A stretch of 64,000 nt of DNA. It comes from Streptomyces niger (GTDB lineage: Bacteria > Actinomycetota > Actinomycetes > Streptomycetales > Streptomycetaceae). A model generated the notes under the pieces. That model worked only from the letters and a program-made list of their open reading frames with translations, had not been told where the DNA came from and ran no database searches. Each line of letters begins with the position of its first letter. The stretch's first letter is position 1. Position numbers and translations under genes: made by a program. The DNA is taken from contig NZ_JOFQ01000003.1 of NCBI RefSeq assembly GCF_000718305.1, positions 62,001 to 126,000 on the forward strand. The letters are read 5' to 3'. Below, one piece after another: positions 7,847 through 16,482 of this stretch.

Positions 7847-9048
7847 CGATCCGCTTCCTGCTGCTCAACGCCTACGCGGTCGGCGGCACCGTCCGCACCG
7901 TCGTCAACCAGGCCAACGCGCTCGCCGCCGCCGGCCATGACGTCGAGGTCGTGAGCGTCCACCGGCACCGCGCCGAGCCCCGCTTCCCGCTGCACCCCGG
8001 CGTGCGACTGATTCCGCTGGTCGACGGCACCGCCCCGCCGTCCCGCTGGAAGCGTCCGCTCGCGTACCGCCGGCAGCGGCGCCCCAGCCGGCTCGTCCCG
8101 GAGGCCGAGGTCCGCTACGACCGGTTCAGCCGGCTCACCGACCGGCGCGTCGAGCGGTACCTGCGCTCCCTGCGCGACGGCGTACTGATCACCACCCGGC
8201 CCGCGCTGAACCTCCTCTCCGCCCGCTTCACGCCCTCCTCGGTCGTCCGGGTCGGCCAGGAACACCTGCACTACTCCCACCACAAGCCGGAGCTCGCCCG
8301 CGAGATCGACCGGTGGTACCCGCGGCTGGACGCGGTGACCGTGCTGACCGCGGCCGACGAGGACGCCTACCGGCAGCAGCTCGGAGCCGGCGGCGTCCGC
8401 GTCGTCTGCATCCCCAACCCGCTCTCGGAGCAGGGCACCCCACCGCTCTCCGCCCTCGACCGGCCGCTCGTCGTCGCCGCCGGCCGACTGGTCAAGGGCA
8501 AGGGCTTCGCGAAGCTCATCAAGGCCTTCGAACCGGTCGCGCAGGCGCACCCCGAATGGCAGCTGCGCATCTTCGGAGCGGGGCCGGAACACGACCGCCT
8601 GCGCGAACTCATCCACGAACGGCACCTCTACAACCACGTCTACCTGATGGGCGCCACGCAGGAGTTCGACCGGGAGCTGGCCAAGGCGTCCGTTTTCGCC
8701 CTCGCCTCACGGCGCGAGGGGTTCGGCATGGTGCTGGCCGAGGCGATGAGCCACGGCATCCCGCCGGTGAGCTTCGACTGCCCGCACGGCCCCCGCGAGA
8801 TCATCACCGACGGCCAGGACGGCCTGCTCGTACCGCTCGGCGACACCGCGGGCATGACCGCCGCGCTCACCCGCCTCGTCGAGGACCGCGACCTGCGCAG
8901 GAAGCTCGGCGGGCAGGCGGCGGAGGCGGCCCGCCGCTACGCCCCCGACCGCATCCGCGGCCGATGGGAGGAACTGTTGGCCGAACTGCTCGCGGCCAAG
9001 GGGAAGGCGGGCCGGTCGGGCGGCGCCGGTGCGCCCTACGGGCTGTAG
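7843..9048 (+). CDS. GT4-family glycosyltransferase
   Basis: A 401-residue GT-B transferase. The N-terminal half starts RFLLLNAYAVGGTVRTVVNQ, the acceptor-side glycine loop. The C-terminal half has GRLVKGKGF, FGAGPEHDRL and the donor-binding EGFGMVLAEAM (E-x7-E), all family-4 signatures. No membrane segment is present. The pairing with a small beta-rich protein and the DCPHGPREII motif resemble transferases that build cell-wall teichoic-acid-like or poly-hexose polymers, but the substrate is not determined. Translation is coupled to the preceding gene. The stop codon lies inside a BlaI-type operator that serves the next gene. Confidence 0.92.
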   Translation: MTIRFLLLNAYAVGGTVRTVVNQANALAAAGHDVEVVSVHRHRAEPRFPLHPGVRLIPLVDGTAPPSRWKRPLAYRRQRRPSRLVPEAEVRYDRFSRLTDRRVERYLRSLRDGVLITTRPALNLLSARFTPSSVVRVGQEHLHYSHHKPELAREIDRWYPRLDAVTVLTAADEDAYRQQLGAGGVRVVCIPNPLSEQGTPPLSALDRPLVVAAGRLVKGKGFAKLIKAFEPVAQAHPEWQLRIFGAGPEHDRLRELIHERHLYNHVYLMGATQEFDRELAKASVFALASRREGFGMVLAEAMSHGIPPVSFDCPHGPREIITDGQDGLLVPLGDTAGMTAALTRLVEDRDLRRKLGGQAAEAARRYAPDRIRGRWEELLAELLAAKGKAGRSGGAGAPYGL

Positions 9049-9050
9049 GG
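9034..9050 (+). promoter_or_regulatory. BlaI-type operator before its presumed repressor gene
   Basis: CCCTACGGGCTGTAGGG matches the 7337 palindrome at 13 of 14 half-site bases. It overlaps the stop codon of the glycosyltransferase gene and ends 7 bp before the blaI-like start, suggesting autoregulation. Confidence 0.7.
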
Positions 9051-9057
9051 TGCACGC

Positions 9058-9447
9058 ATGACAGGCAGAAACCCGCGTGGCAGAGCGGAGCGCCGCAGCG
9101 CCGGGACGCTGGAGAGCGAAGTCCTGGCCGCCCTGTGGGCGACCGAGGAGCCGCTGACGCCGGCGGAGGTGCAGGCCGGGATCGGCGGCGACCTCGCGTA
9201 CAACACCATCCACACCATCCTGAAGCGGCTGCACGACAAGGCCCTGGTCGTACGGGACGCCGGCGGCCGGCGCGGCGCCTACCGGCCGGCCAAGAACGCC
9301 GCCGAGCTGACCGCCGAGATGATGCACCAGGCGCTGGACAAGGGACCCGACCCGATCGCCGCGCTGGAACAGTTCGTCACCGGCCTCAGCGTCGAGGAGG
9401 AGGCCGCGCTGCGGCGGTTCCTGGCCGCCGACGGCGGCGGCCACTGA
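9058..9447 (+). CDS. BlaI/MecI/CopY-family repressor
   Basis: A 129-residue winged-helix protein. TLESEVLAALWATEEPLTPAEV and AYNTIHTILKRLHDKALV match the HTH core of the Penicillinase_R family, and the C-terminal half forms the short dimerisation helices. In staphylococci such proteins bind TACA/TGTA sites and are cut by a BlaR1-type M56 protease. No M56 protease, beta-lactamase or copper gene is nearby. Three sites of the expected type occur locally, two before the 7406 operon and one before this gene, so a small autoregulated circuit controlling the glycosyltransferase operon is likely. The inducer is unknown. Confidence 0.93.
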   Translation: MTGRNPRGRAERRSAGTLESEVLAALWATEEPLTPAEVQAGIGGDLAYNTIHTILKRLHDKALVVRDAGGRRGAYRPAKNAAELTAEMMHQALDKGPDPIAALEQFVTGLSVEEEAALRRFLAADGGGH

Positions 9448-9500
9448 GACGGTCGCTGAGACGGCCACTGAGCGACCGGCCGCCCGGCGACCGAACCCCT

Positions 9501-9635
9501 CGCACGAGGCGCGCCGATCGCGCTCACCGCACGAGGCGCGCCGATCAAACGCACCGTACGAGGCGCGCCGATCGGTCTCACCGTACGAAGCGCGCTGAAC
9601 AAACAACTCACCGCACGAAGCGCGCCCATCGGGTG
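9501..9635. repeat. 27-bp minisatellite repeating a gene's 3' end
   Basis: Units of CGCACGAGGCGCGCCGATC plus an 8-bp variable part lie at 9501-9527, 9528-9554 and 9555-9581, then a 30-bp variant at 9582-9611. A fifth begins at 9612 inside the coding end of the minus-strand acyltransferase. Read on the minus strand, each unit repeats GCGCGCTTCGT-CGG-TGA, the last codons and stop of that gene. Confidence 0.8.
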
Positions 9636-10864
9636 GCGCGGTGCAGCAGGTACTCCAGTGGCCCGCGCCGGAACAGCCGCTGCCACACGAGGGCGAACGC
9701 CATCGCGCCCACGGCGAAGCCGAGCAGTGTCAACGGCTCGCTGGCGTCGGACCAGTCCTCCGTGCCCAGCACCCGGATGGCCACGATGTGCAGCACGTAC
9801 GCCGTCAGGGACATCGCGCCGACCGCGATGACCGGCGCGGCCACCCGCCGGCAGCCCGGCAGCCGGTCCAGGGCGAGGAAGCAGATGGCCACCACGAGGA
9901 GGGCGACGCCGGTGTTGCCCAGGATGGACAGCGTGGTCTCGCTGTGCGGCGCGGCCACCAGCAGCCACTCCCGGAAGAGGTGCGTGGGGTCGCCGGCGGT
10001 GTCGGACCACCAGGCCGAGGACGGGGAGTCGCCGTCCGAGCCCGCGGCGACGGCCGCCGCGGCGTGCGGGACCAGGCGCAGGGCCAGCCAGGAGCCGCCG
10101 TAACCGAGCACCGCCAGCGCGGCCCCCGTGTACGCGAGCCGGAACCGCACCACCGTCCGGTCGAGGTCGAGCCGGGCCACCGCCATGCCCGCGATCAGGA
10201 ACGGCAGCCAGGCCAGCAGCGGGTAGGCGCCGGTGAACAACAGGTCCAGGATGCCGTCGTAGCCGTTGACCGCGCGCAGTGGATCGTGCGCGTTGACGAA
10301 GTCGTCCCAGCTGCTCCCGGCGAACCAGACCTTGATCAGGAACAGGTCCTGGGGCAGTACCAGCGCGATGGCGGCGGCGATCGCCGTCAGTGCGCCCGCA
10401 CCGAGCCGGTACAGGGGGAGGATCAGGACGAACGCCAGCGCGTAGTAGGCGAGGATCACGTCGATGGAGGTGTCCAGCGCGGTGAGCGCCGTCCCCAGCG
10501 CCAGCAGGATGACGGCGCGGATCACCACTCGCGTCATGGCCTGCCGGCCCGCGCGCCCGGTGCGGGGTTCGGGGCGGCCGGTGATGAGGACGAGGGAGAA
10601 GCCGGCGAGCAGGGCGAAGAGGGCGGAGGAGCGGCCCCGCGCGAGCTCCATGAGAAAACCCGTCGGGCCGCCGTCCGACGGGTCGGGGCCCAAGTGGGCC
10701 GCGAACATGCCCAGTACCGCGAGGCCGCGGGCGAGGTCGATGCCGGCCAGCCGGGCGGTGCCGGGCCCGGCAGCAGGAGGTGACGGCCGATCAGGCGTGG
10801 CCGCCCTGGAGCGTGCGTCCGTCGGCGCCGTGGTCCGCGCACCGGACGCCGTGCGCGGCGGCAT
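9608..10864 (-). CDS. Multi-TM acyltransferase-like protein (HGSNAT/DUF418 type)
   Basis: A membrane protein of about 418 residues with roughly ten hydrophobic helices. It opens with RLAGIDLARGLAVLGMFAAHL, the Asp-x2-Arg-Gly signature of the heparan-glucosaminide N-acetyltransferase/DUF1624 superfamily. Its C-terminal half (AVGAMSLTAYVLHI ... FRRGPLEYLLH) is DUF418-like. Such proteins probably pass acetyl groups across the membrane to cell-envelope glycans. The start is uncertain: ATG at 10864 or 10900 and GTG at 10936 are in frame and none has a good ribosome-binding site. The two longer forms would include a TTA codon (Leu) close to the N-terminus. The last codons are part of the 27-bp array. 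Confidence 0.82.
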   Translation of the reverse strand: MPPRTASGARTTAPTDARSRAATPDRPSPPAAGPGTARLAGIDLARGLAVLGMFAAHLGPDPSDGGPTGFLMELARGRSSALFALLAGFSLVLITGRPEPRTGRAGRQAMTRVVIRAVILLALGTALTALDTSIDVILAYYALAFVLILPLYRLGAGALTAIAAAIALVLPQDLFLIKVWFAGSSWDDFVNAHDPLRAVNGYDGILDLLFTGAYPLLAWLPFLIAGMAVARLDLDRTVVRFRLAYTGAALAVLGYGGSWLALRLVPHAAAAVAAGSDGDSPSSAWWSDTAGDPTHLFREWLLVAAPHSETTLSILGNTGVALLVVAICFLALDRLPGCRRVAAPVIAVGAMSLTAYVLHIVAIRVLGTEDWSDASEPLTLLGFAVGAMAFALVWQRLFRRGPLEYLLHRATRWARFVR

Positions 10865-11106
10865 GGATAAGTTACGCGTCTTGGGCGAGTTCTGCGGCAT
10901 GAGCCCAAGATGCCCGCACCGGGCGAAGCGGGACACGGTTCGAGTGTTTCAGTGACGCATCCGTCACTGCGCGGTACCGTGCGCGCCCCGGTCAAAGGCT
11001 CCGGAATCCGGACGGTTAGGCTGCTCAACAGTTGTTGATTTTTCCCGAGTCCCAGCCGCGTACGTCTCGGATGACGGCTGCGCGGCGTCCGAGGGAGCGA
11101 AGCGTC

Positions 11107-12303
11107 ATGCGCATCCTTTTCTCCGCCCAGGCCAGCTATTCGCACCTCGCGCCGCTGGTCCTGCCGGCGGCCGAGCACGCCCGGCGGGCGGGTCACGAGG
11201 TGGCCGTCGCGACCGGCGCGGCCGTCGCGGACCACATCGAGCGGCGTGGGCTGACCGCGGTGCGGCTGCCGAACGTGGTGGGGCTCGCGGAGGTGATGCA
11301 ACGGGGCGACCTGCGACCGCCGGCCGACATGCGCCGGTTCGGCTCGGTCACCATCGAGCTGGAGCCGGAGTTCTTCGCGCGAGCCTTCGTGGGCCGGTTG
11401 GCCGGCCCCGCCGCCCGTGACCTGATCGAGGTGTGCCGCGACTGGCGCCCGGACCTGATCCTGCACGAGTCCACCGAGTTCGGCGGCTACCTGGCCGCCG
11501 AACGGCTCGGCATCCCGCACGGCGTGCTGGACATCGGCCCGATGGCGCCGTACGCCCACCCGGCCGTCACCGAGGAGCTCGACAAGCAGCGCGTCGAACT
11601 GGGCCTGGAACCGGTCGGCGAGCCCTGGCACGTCTTCCGCACCTTCCGGGCCGGCGTCGTACCGGAGGACTTCTACCCCGAGGCGCACCGGCTGCCCAGC
11701 GCCCACTACTACCGCGTGCCCGCGCCCACCGAGGAGACCCTCGACCCGGAGATCGCCGGGCTGCCCGCCGACCGCCCGCTCGTCCTCGCCACCCTGGGCT
11801 CCAACGCAGCGCACTTCCCCGGCGACGGGGCCGCGCGCCTCCTCGACATCATCATCGAGACGCTCGGCGAACTTCCGGTCACCGGCGTCGTCGCGCTCGG
11901 TGCCGGCAACGAACCGGGGGAGTGGACCGGGGCCCGCGCCGACAACGTGCACCTGGCCTCGTTCGTCCAGCAGGAACTGCTGCTGCGGTCGAGCGACGCG
12001 TTCATCACGCACGCCGGGTTCAACGGGACCCGCGAGGCGCTGGCCGCCGGCGTGCCCATGGTCGCCGTACCGCTCTTCGCCGAGCAGTCCCACAACGCCG
12101 CCCGGCTGCAGGAGATCGGCGTCGGCCGCCGCATCGACGTCCAAGACCTCACGCGCGAATCGCTGGCCACGGCCGTACGGTCCGTGCTGGAGGACCGTGT
12201 CTGCCGCGCCCGCGCCCGTTCCCTGCAGCGCCGCTCCCACGCCCTGCCCGGCCTGGACCGGCTCGTCGAGGACGCGGTGGCCGCCACGGCGGGCGTGAGC
12301 TGA
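11107..12303 (+). CDS. GT1/MGT-type glycosyltransferase
   Basis: The 398-residue protein has the N-terminal SYSHLAPLVLPAAEHARRAGH typical of antibiotic glycosyltransferases and the C-terminal nucleotide-sugar pocket FITHAGFNGTREALAAGVPMV followed by EQSHNAARL, the Streptomyces version of the HAG-x-GT-x-EAL motif. It is soluble. The ATG at 11107 has GAGGGAG upstream. An MFS exporter starts 35 bp downstream. Such pairs often glycosylate and export a small hydrophobic molecule, either a self-made product or a macrolide-type antibiotic. The acceptor cannot be told from sequence. Confidence 0.92.
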   Translation: MRILFSAQASYSHLAPLVLPAAEHARRAGHEVAVATGAAVADHIERRGLTAVRLPNVVGLAEVMQRGDLRPPADMRRFGSVTIELEPEFFARAFVGRLAGPAARDLIEVCRDWRPDLILHESTEFGGYLAAERLGIPHGVLDIGPMAPYAHPAVTEELDKQRVELGLEPVGEPWHVFRTFRAGVVPEDFYPEAHRLPSAHYYRVPAPTEETLDPEIAGLPADRPLVLATLGSNAAHFPGDGAARLLDIIIETLGELPVTGVVALGAGNEPGEWTGARADNVHLASFVQQELLLRSSDAFITHAGFNGTREALAAGVPMVAVPLFAEQSHNAARLQEIGVGRRIDVQDLTRESLATAVRSVLEDRVCRARARSLQRRSHALPGLDRLVEDAVAATAGVS

Positions 12304-12338
12304 CGCACCGGAGCGCGACCGGCTCGTACCGTGGGGGC

Positions 12339-13541
12339 ATGATCGTTCGTGATGATGCGGGCCGGCGCCCCGGCTATCCGGCAGCGGCGGCCGTGTTCGC
12401 CGTGGGCATGGCGGGCACCACGCTGCCCACCCCGCTCTACGGGCTGTACCGCCAGGAGCTCGGCTTCTCGGAGCTGATGGTGACGGTGGTGTTCGCCGTC
12501 TACGCGGTCGGCGTCATCGCCGTCCTGCTGCTCGCGGGCAACTACTCCGACCGGGTCGGCCGCCGCCCCGTCCTCTTCGCGGCGCTGGCCTTCTCCGCGC
12601 TCAGCGCCGTGTGCTTCCTGAGCGAGGGCGGCCTGCCGCTGCTCTTCGCCGGCCGGCTGCTCTCCGGCTTCTCCGCCGGCCTGTTCAGCGGCGCGGCCAC
12701 CGCCGCGGTGCTCGAACTGGCCCCGGAGGAGAAGAAGTCGCGCGCCGGGTTCGCCGCCGCGGCCGCGAACATGGGCGGCCTCGGCTGCGGCCCGCTGCTC
12801 GCCGGAATCCTCGCCCAGTACGCGCCGTGGCCGCTCAGCCTGCCCTTCCTCGCCCACCTGGCGCTGCTCGTCGTGGCGTGCGTCCTGGTAGCGCTGCTGC
12901 CCGAGACCGTCGACCACCCCGAGCGGTGGCCGCGCCTCACCCCGCAGGGCGTGGTCGTACCGTCCGAGGCCCGCAGCGTCTTCGGGCCCTCGGCTTTTGC
13001 CGCCTTCGCCGGCTTCTCGCTGCTGGGGCTGTCCACGGCGGTGACCCCGGCCTTCGTGTCCGGGCCGCTGGGCGTGACCAATCTGGCGGTGTCGGGCGCG
13101 GTGGTCTTCTCGGTGTTTCTGGGCTCGACGGCGGGCCAGTCGCTGACCGAGAAACTGGGAGCACGCCGGGCTCTCCCGTACGGCTGCTTCGTCCTCGTGG
13201 CCGGCCTCGCGATGGTGGCCGGCTCGCTCGTCGCCGAGTTGCTGCCGCTGCTCGTCGCCGGCGCCGTGTGCGGCGGCCTCGGTCAGGGGCTCGCCTTCCG
13301 CGCGGCACTCACGTCCGTCGCGGCCGCCGCGCCCGCCGAACACCGCGGCGGCACCATCTCCACCTTCTTCGTCGTCGCCTACACCGGGATCTCCCTCCCG
13401 GTCGTCGGCGTCGGTGCCCTCACCGTCGCCCTCGGCCTCCGCGGCGCGGGCCTGACCTTCACGGCCTGCGTGGCCGTACTGGCCTCCTGTACCGGCGTTC
13501 ACCTGCTGCGGAAACCGCTGCCCGAGCAGCGCGGCGGATGA
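12339..13541 (+). CDS. MFS transporter (12 TM)
   Basis: A 400-residue major-facilitator protein with about 12 membrane helices. The loop between helices 2 and 3 carries motif A, GNYSDRVGRRPVL. The second half begins near SAFAAFAGFSLLGLSTAV and has a degenerate copy of the motif (STAGQSLTEKLGARRAL). It follows the GT1 gene by 35 bp with a weak ribosome-binding site (GGGGG), so the two are probably one transcript and the exporter may carry the glycosylated product. Substrate unknown. Confidence 0.92.
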   Translation: MIVRDDAGRRPGYPAAAAVFAVGMAGTTLPTPLYGLYRQELGFSELMVTVVFAVYAVGVIAVLLLAGNYSDRVGRRPVLFAALAFSALSAVCFLSEGGLPLLFAGRLLSGFSAGLFSGAATAAVLELAPEEKKSRAGFAAAAANMGGLGCGPLLAGILAQYAPWPLSLPFLAHLALLVVACVLVALLPETVDHPERWPRLTPQGVVVPSEARSVFGPSAFAAFAGFSLLGLSTAVTPAFVSGPLGVTNLAVSGAVVFSVFLGSTAGQSLTEKLGARRALPYGCFVLVAGLAMVAGSLVAELLPLLVAGAVCGGLGQGLAFRAALTSVAAAAPAEHRGGTISTFFVVAYTGISLPVVGVGALTVALGLRGAGLTFTACVAVLASCTGVHLLRKPLPEQRGG

Positions 13542-13629
13542 CGGAATCCGCCTGTCGGGTAGAGCCAGGGCGGGACGTGCTCTGCCGTTCGGCGGGAAAC
13601 GACCTTACGGTGGTGCGCCGGAGCCCGTG

Positions 13630-13712
13630 ACCGCGCGGACGATGCGCGGACGACGCGCGGACGACGCGCAGACGACGCGCGGACGATGCGCGGACGACGC
13701 GCAGACGCACCG
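13630..13712. repeat. 12-bp tandem repeat upstream of the esterase gene
   Basis: About six to seven units of GCGCGGACGAYG (with GCGCAGACGACG variants) fill the gap between the MFS gene and the esterase ribosome-binding site GAAGGAG. Confidence 0.8.
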
Positions 13713-13729
13713 ATGAAGGAGCAGGTGTC

Positions 13730-14722
13730 ATGCCGCTGGAACCCGTATCCCACGCATTCCTGGCTCAGTTGGCCGAGACCGACGGCCCGGCGATCCACGA
13801 GTCGACACCGGCCATCGCCCGGCTGAGCGGGCCGATCCTGGCCGGGCTGAGCGGGCCGGGACCGGCGGTCGGCGCCGTCCGGAACCTCCGGCTGGACGGC
13901 GAGGGAGGCCGGTTCCGGGTCCGCGTGCTCGCGCCCGAGGGCACATCGCGGGCGATCATCGTCTACTACCACGGCGGCGGCTGGGTCCTCGGCGACATCG
14001 ACCTGCAGTACGACCACGTGGGCCGCCGGCTGGCCAACGCCACGCAGTCGACCGTGGTGCTCGTCAACTACCGCAAGGCCCCCGAACACCCCTTCCCGAC
14101 CGCGATCCAGGACAGCTACACGGCCCTGGAATGGGTGGCCGAGCACGCCGCCGAGCTGGCGCCCGAAGGCGCCCCGCTGATCGTCGCCGGGGACAGCGCC
14201 GGCGGGAACATCGCCGCGGTGATGACACTGTGGGCGCGCGACAAGGCGGGGCCGGGGATCGACCACCAGATCCTGATCTACCCCGTGACCGACTGCGACA
14301 CGAACACGGCGTCCTACCTCGCGCCCGAGAACCAGCTGCTGCTCGGCCGGGACACCATGCTGTGGTTCTGGGGGCACTACCTCGCGGACGAGGCGGCCCG
14401 CACCCACCCCGACGCCTCCCCACTCCGCGCCGCGAGCCACACGGGTCTGCCACCGGCGCTGGTGTACGTGGCCCAGTACGACCCCCTGCACGACGAAGGC
14501 GTCGCGTACGCCAAGGCGTTGGAGGACGCGGGAGTGCCGGTCACCCTTGCGGAGGCCGAGGGCCAGATGCACGCGTACTTCCAGATGGCGAACATCCTCC
14601 CCGGCCAGGAGGCAGGCCTGAACCTCGTCGCCGACCACATCAACCGCTGCGTCGCCGCGCGCGACACCTCGTACACCTCGTACACCTCGTGCGACAAGGG
14701 AAGCGTGAGCAGCCATGCCTGA
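13730..14722 (+). CDS. Alpha/beta-hydrolase, HSL-type esterase
   Basis: The 330-residue enzyme has the hormone-sensitive-lipase hallmarks: oxyanion motif YYHGGGWVLGD, nucleophile elbow GDSAGGN, acid in AQYDPLHDEG and His in GQMHAYFQM. It should hydrolyse small esters or lactones in the cytoplasm. The gene overlaps the flavin monooxygenase gene by 8 bp. In known ketone-degradation pairs the monooxygenase makes an ester and the esterase cleaves it. The tail contains a 9-bp repeat giving TSYTSYTS, so the C-terminus has been extended by slippage. GAAGGAG precedes the ATG. Confidence 0.94.
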   Translation: MPLEPVSHAFLAQLAETDGPAIHESTPAIARLSGPILAGLSGPGPAVGAVRNLRLDGEGGRFRVRVLAPEGTSRAIIVYYHGGGWVLGDIDLQYDHVGRRLANATQSTVVLVNYRKAPEHPFPTAIQDSYTALEWVAEHAAELAPEGAPLIVAGDSAGGNIAAVMTLWARDKAGPGIDHQILIYPVTDCDTNTASYLAPENQLLLGRDTMLWFWGHYLADEAARTHPDASPLRAASHTGLPPALVYVAQYDPLHDEGVAYAKALEDAGVPVTLAEAEGQMHAYFQMANILPGQEAGLNLVADHINRCVAARDTSYTSYTSCDKGSVSSHA

Positions 14723-16409
14723 CCGCCTGTCCGGTACCACACAGGGCTTCGCTCCCGATCAGGACGCCGCTCCCCATCCGGGCACCGCTCCCGACCACGA
14801 CGTCCTCATCATCGGCGCCGGCTTTGCGGGCCTCTACCAACTGCACCGGCTGCGCGAGCTCGGTCACGACGCCCGGATCATCGAGGCCGGCGACGACGTC
14901 GGCGGCACCTGGTACTGGAACCGCTACCCGGGCGCGCGCTGCGACATCGAATCGGTCGAGTACTCCTACTCCTTCGACCCGGAGCTCCAGGACGAGTGGG
15001 ACTGGAGCGAGCGCTACGCCGCGCAGCCGGAGCTGCTGGCCTACGCGCAGCACGTGGCGGACCGGTACGGCCTCCGTGAGGACATCACCTTCGGCACCCG
15101 TGTCGAGCGGCTGGACTGGGACGACGAGGCGGGCCGCTGGACGGTGACGACGGACGACGGCGCGTCCCGGACCGCGCGGTACGTGATCGCGGCGACCGAC
15201 TGCCTCTCGGTGCCCTCCCGGCCGCAGTTCGACGGGCTGACGGACTTCGCGGGCGAGGTGTACCGGACGTCGCGCTGGCCGCACGAAGGCGTCGACCTGG
15301 CGGGGAAACGGGTCGCCGTCATCGGCACCGGTTCGTCCGGACTGCAGACGATCACCGCGATCGCACCGGTCGTCGGGGAACTCACCGTCTTCCAGCGCAC
15401 GCCGAGCTACGCCGTACCGGCCCACAACGGCCCCAACACGCAGCGGCTCGCCGACGCCAGGAAGCGTTACTCCGAGATCCGGGAGCACAGCCGGATGTCG
15501 CGCACCGGGTTCGGCTGCCCGGAAGGCACGCTCCTGCTGGCGGACACCCCGGCGGAAGAGGCCCGGCGCGAGTTCGACACCCGGTGGGCCGACGGCGGCC
15601 TGTGCTTCTCCAGCGCGTTCAAGGACATCCTCCGGGACGCGCGGGCGAACGAGATCGCCGCCGAGTACGTGCGCGATCGGATCCGTGCGAAGGTCGAGGA
15701 CCCGCAGCTCGCGGAGAAGCTGACGCCGCGTACGTACCCGATAGCCAGCAAGCGGATGTGCGTCGACACCGGCTACTTCGAGGTCTACAACCAGCCCAAC
15801 GTGTCACTGGTCGACCTCAACGAGCAGCCGATCCGCCGGATCACCGAGCACGGCATCGTCACGGGCGTCACGGGCGTCATGGGCGAGGCGGGCGAGGCGG
15901 ATGACGAGCGCGAGCACGCGTGCGACGTGATCGTCCTCGCCACCGGATTCGACGCGATGACGGGTGCCCTGACCGCCATGGACATCCGCGGCACCGGCCC
16001 GACCCTGCGCGAGAAGTGGGCCCACGGTCCGCGTACCTACCTGGGCCTGATGTCGGCCGGCTTCCCGAACCTCTTCACCATCACCGGCCCGCAGAGCCCG
16101 TCGGTGCTGTCCAACATGATGACCTCCATCGAGTACCACGTCGACTGGATCACCCGCGCGCTGGAACACCTCCGCGCGCACGGGCTGCACCGCATGGAGG
16201 CGGCGCCCGAGGCCGAGGACAACTGGGTGAACACCACCAACGATCTCGCGGCCCGCACCCTGATGCCGCAGGCCGCATCGTGGTACATGGGCGCCAACAT
16301 CCCCGGTAAACAACGCGTGTTCATGCCGTTCATCGGCGGCGTCGGCACGTACCGGCAGATCGGGGACGGGGTGGCGACGGCCCACTACCACGGCTTCGAG
16401 CTGGCCTGA
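14715..16409 (+). CDS. Baeyer-Villiger-like flavin monooxygenase, altered fingerprint
   Basis: A 564-residue class B flavoprotein with the FAD motif VLIIGAGFAGL, the NADPH motif VAVIGTGSSGL and the BVMO signature GTWYWNRYPGARCD. The second fingerprint, normally FxGxxxHxxxWP, reads FAGEVYRTSRWP at 178-189: Arg184 replaces the conserved His. The Arg in SKRMCVDTGYFE, which aligns with the active-site Arg of phenylacetone monooxygenase, is kept. It would insert oxygen next to a ketone carbonyl, or act as an NADPH oxidase if the His change is disabling. It is coupled to the esterase upstream. A TetR/MFS operon converges from the other side. Confidence 0.92.
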   Translation: MPDRLSGTTQGFAPDQDAAPHPGTAPDHDVLIIGAGFAGLYQLHRLRELGHDARIIEAGDDVGGTWYWNRYPGARCDIESVEYSYSFDPELQDEWDWSERYAAQPELLAYAQHVADRYGLREDITFGTRVERLDWDDEAGRWTVTTDDGASRTARYVIAATDCLSVPSRPQFDGLTDFAGEVYRTSRWPHEGVDLAGKRVAVIGTGSSGLQTITAIAPVVGELTVFQRTPSYAVPAHNGPNTQRLADARKRYSEIREHSRMSRTGFGCPEGTLLLADTPAEEARREFDTRWADGGLCFSSAFKDILRDARANEIAAEYVRDRIRAKVEDPQLAEKLTPRTYPIASKRMCVDTGYFEVYNQPNVSLVDLNEQPIRRITEHGIVTGVTGVMGEAGEADDEREHACDVIVLATGFDAMTGALTAMDIRGTGPTLREKWAHGPRTYLGLMSAGFPNLFTITGPQSPSVLSNMMTSIEYHVDWITRALEHLRAHGLHRMEAAPEAEDNWVNTTNDLAARTLMPQAASWYMGANIPGKQRVFMPFIGGVGTYRQIGDGVATAHYHGFELA

Positions 16410-16482
16410 TCCGGCAGCTCCTGCAGCTGCTGCAGACCCGGCAGCTCCTGCGGCTGCTGCACAGCGGGCTGCTCCGGCCGTG

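Noticed and set aside
9501..9635. CRISPR-like array of 27-bp repeats
   Set aside because: Units are head-to-tail without spacers and there are no cas genes in the window; it is a minisatellite.
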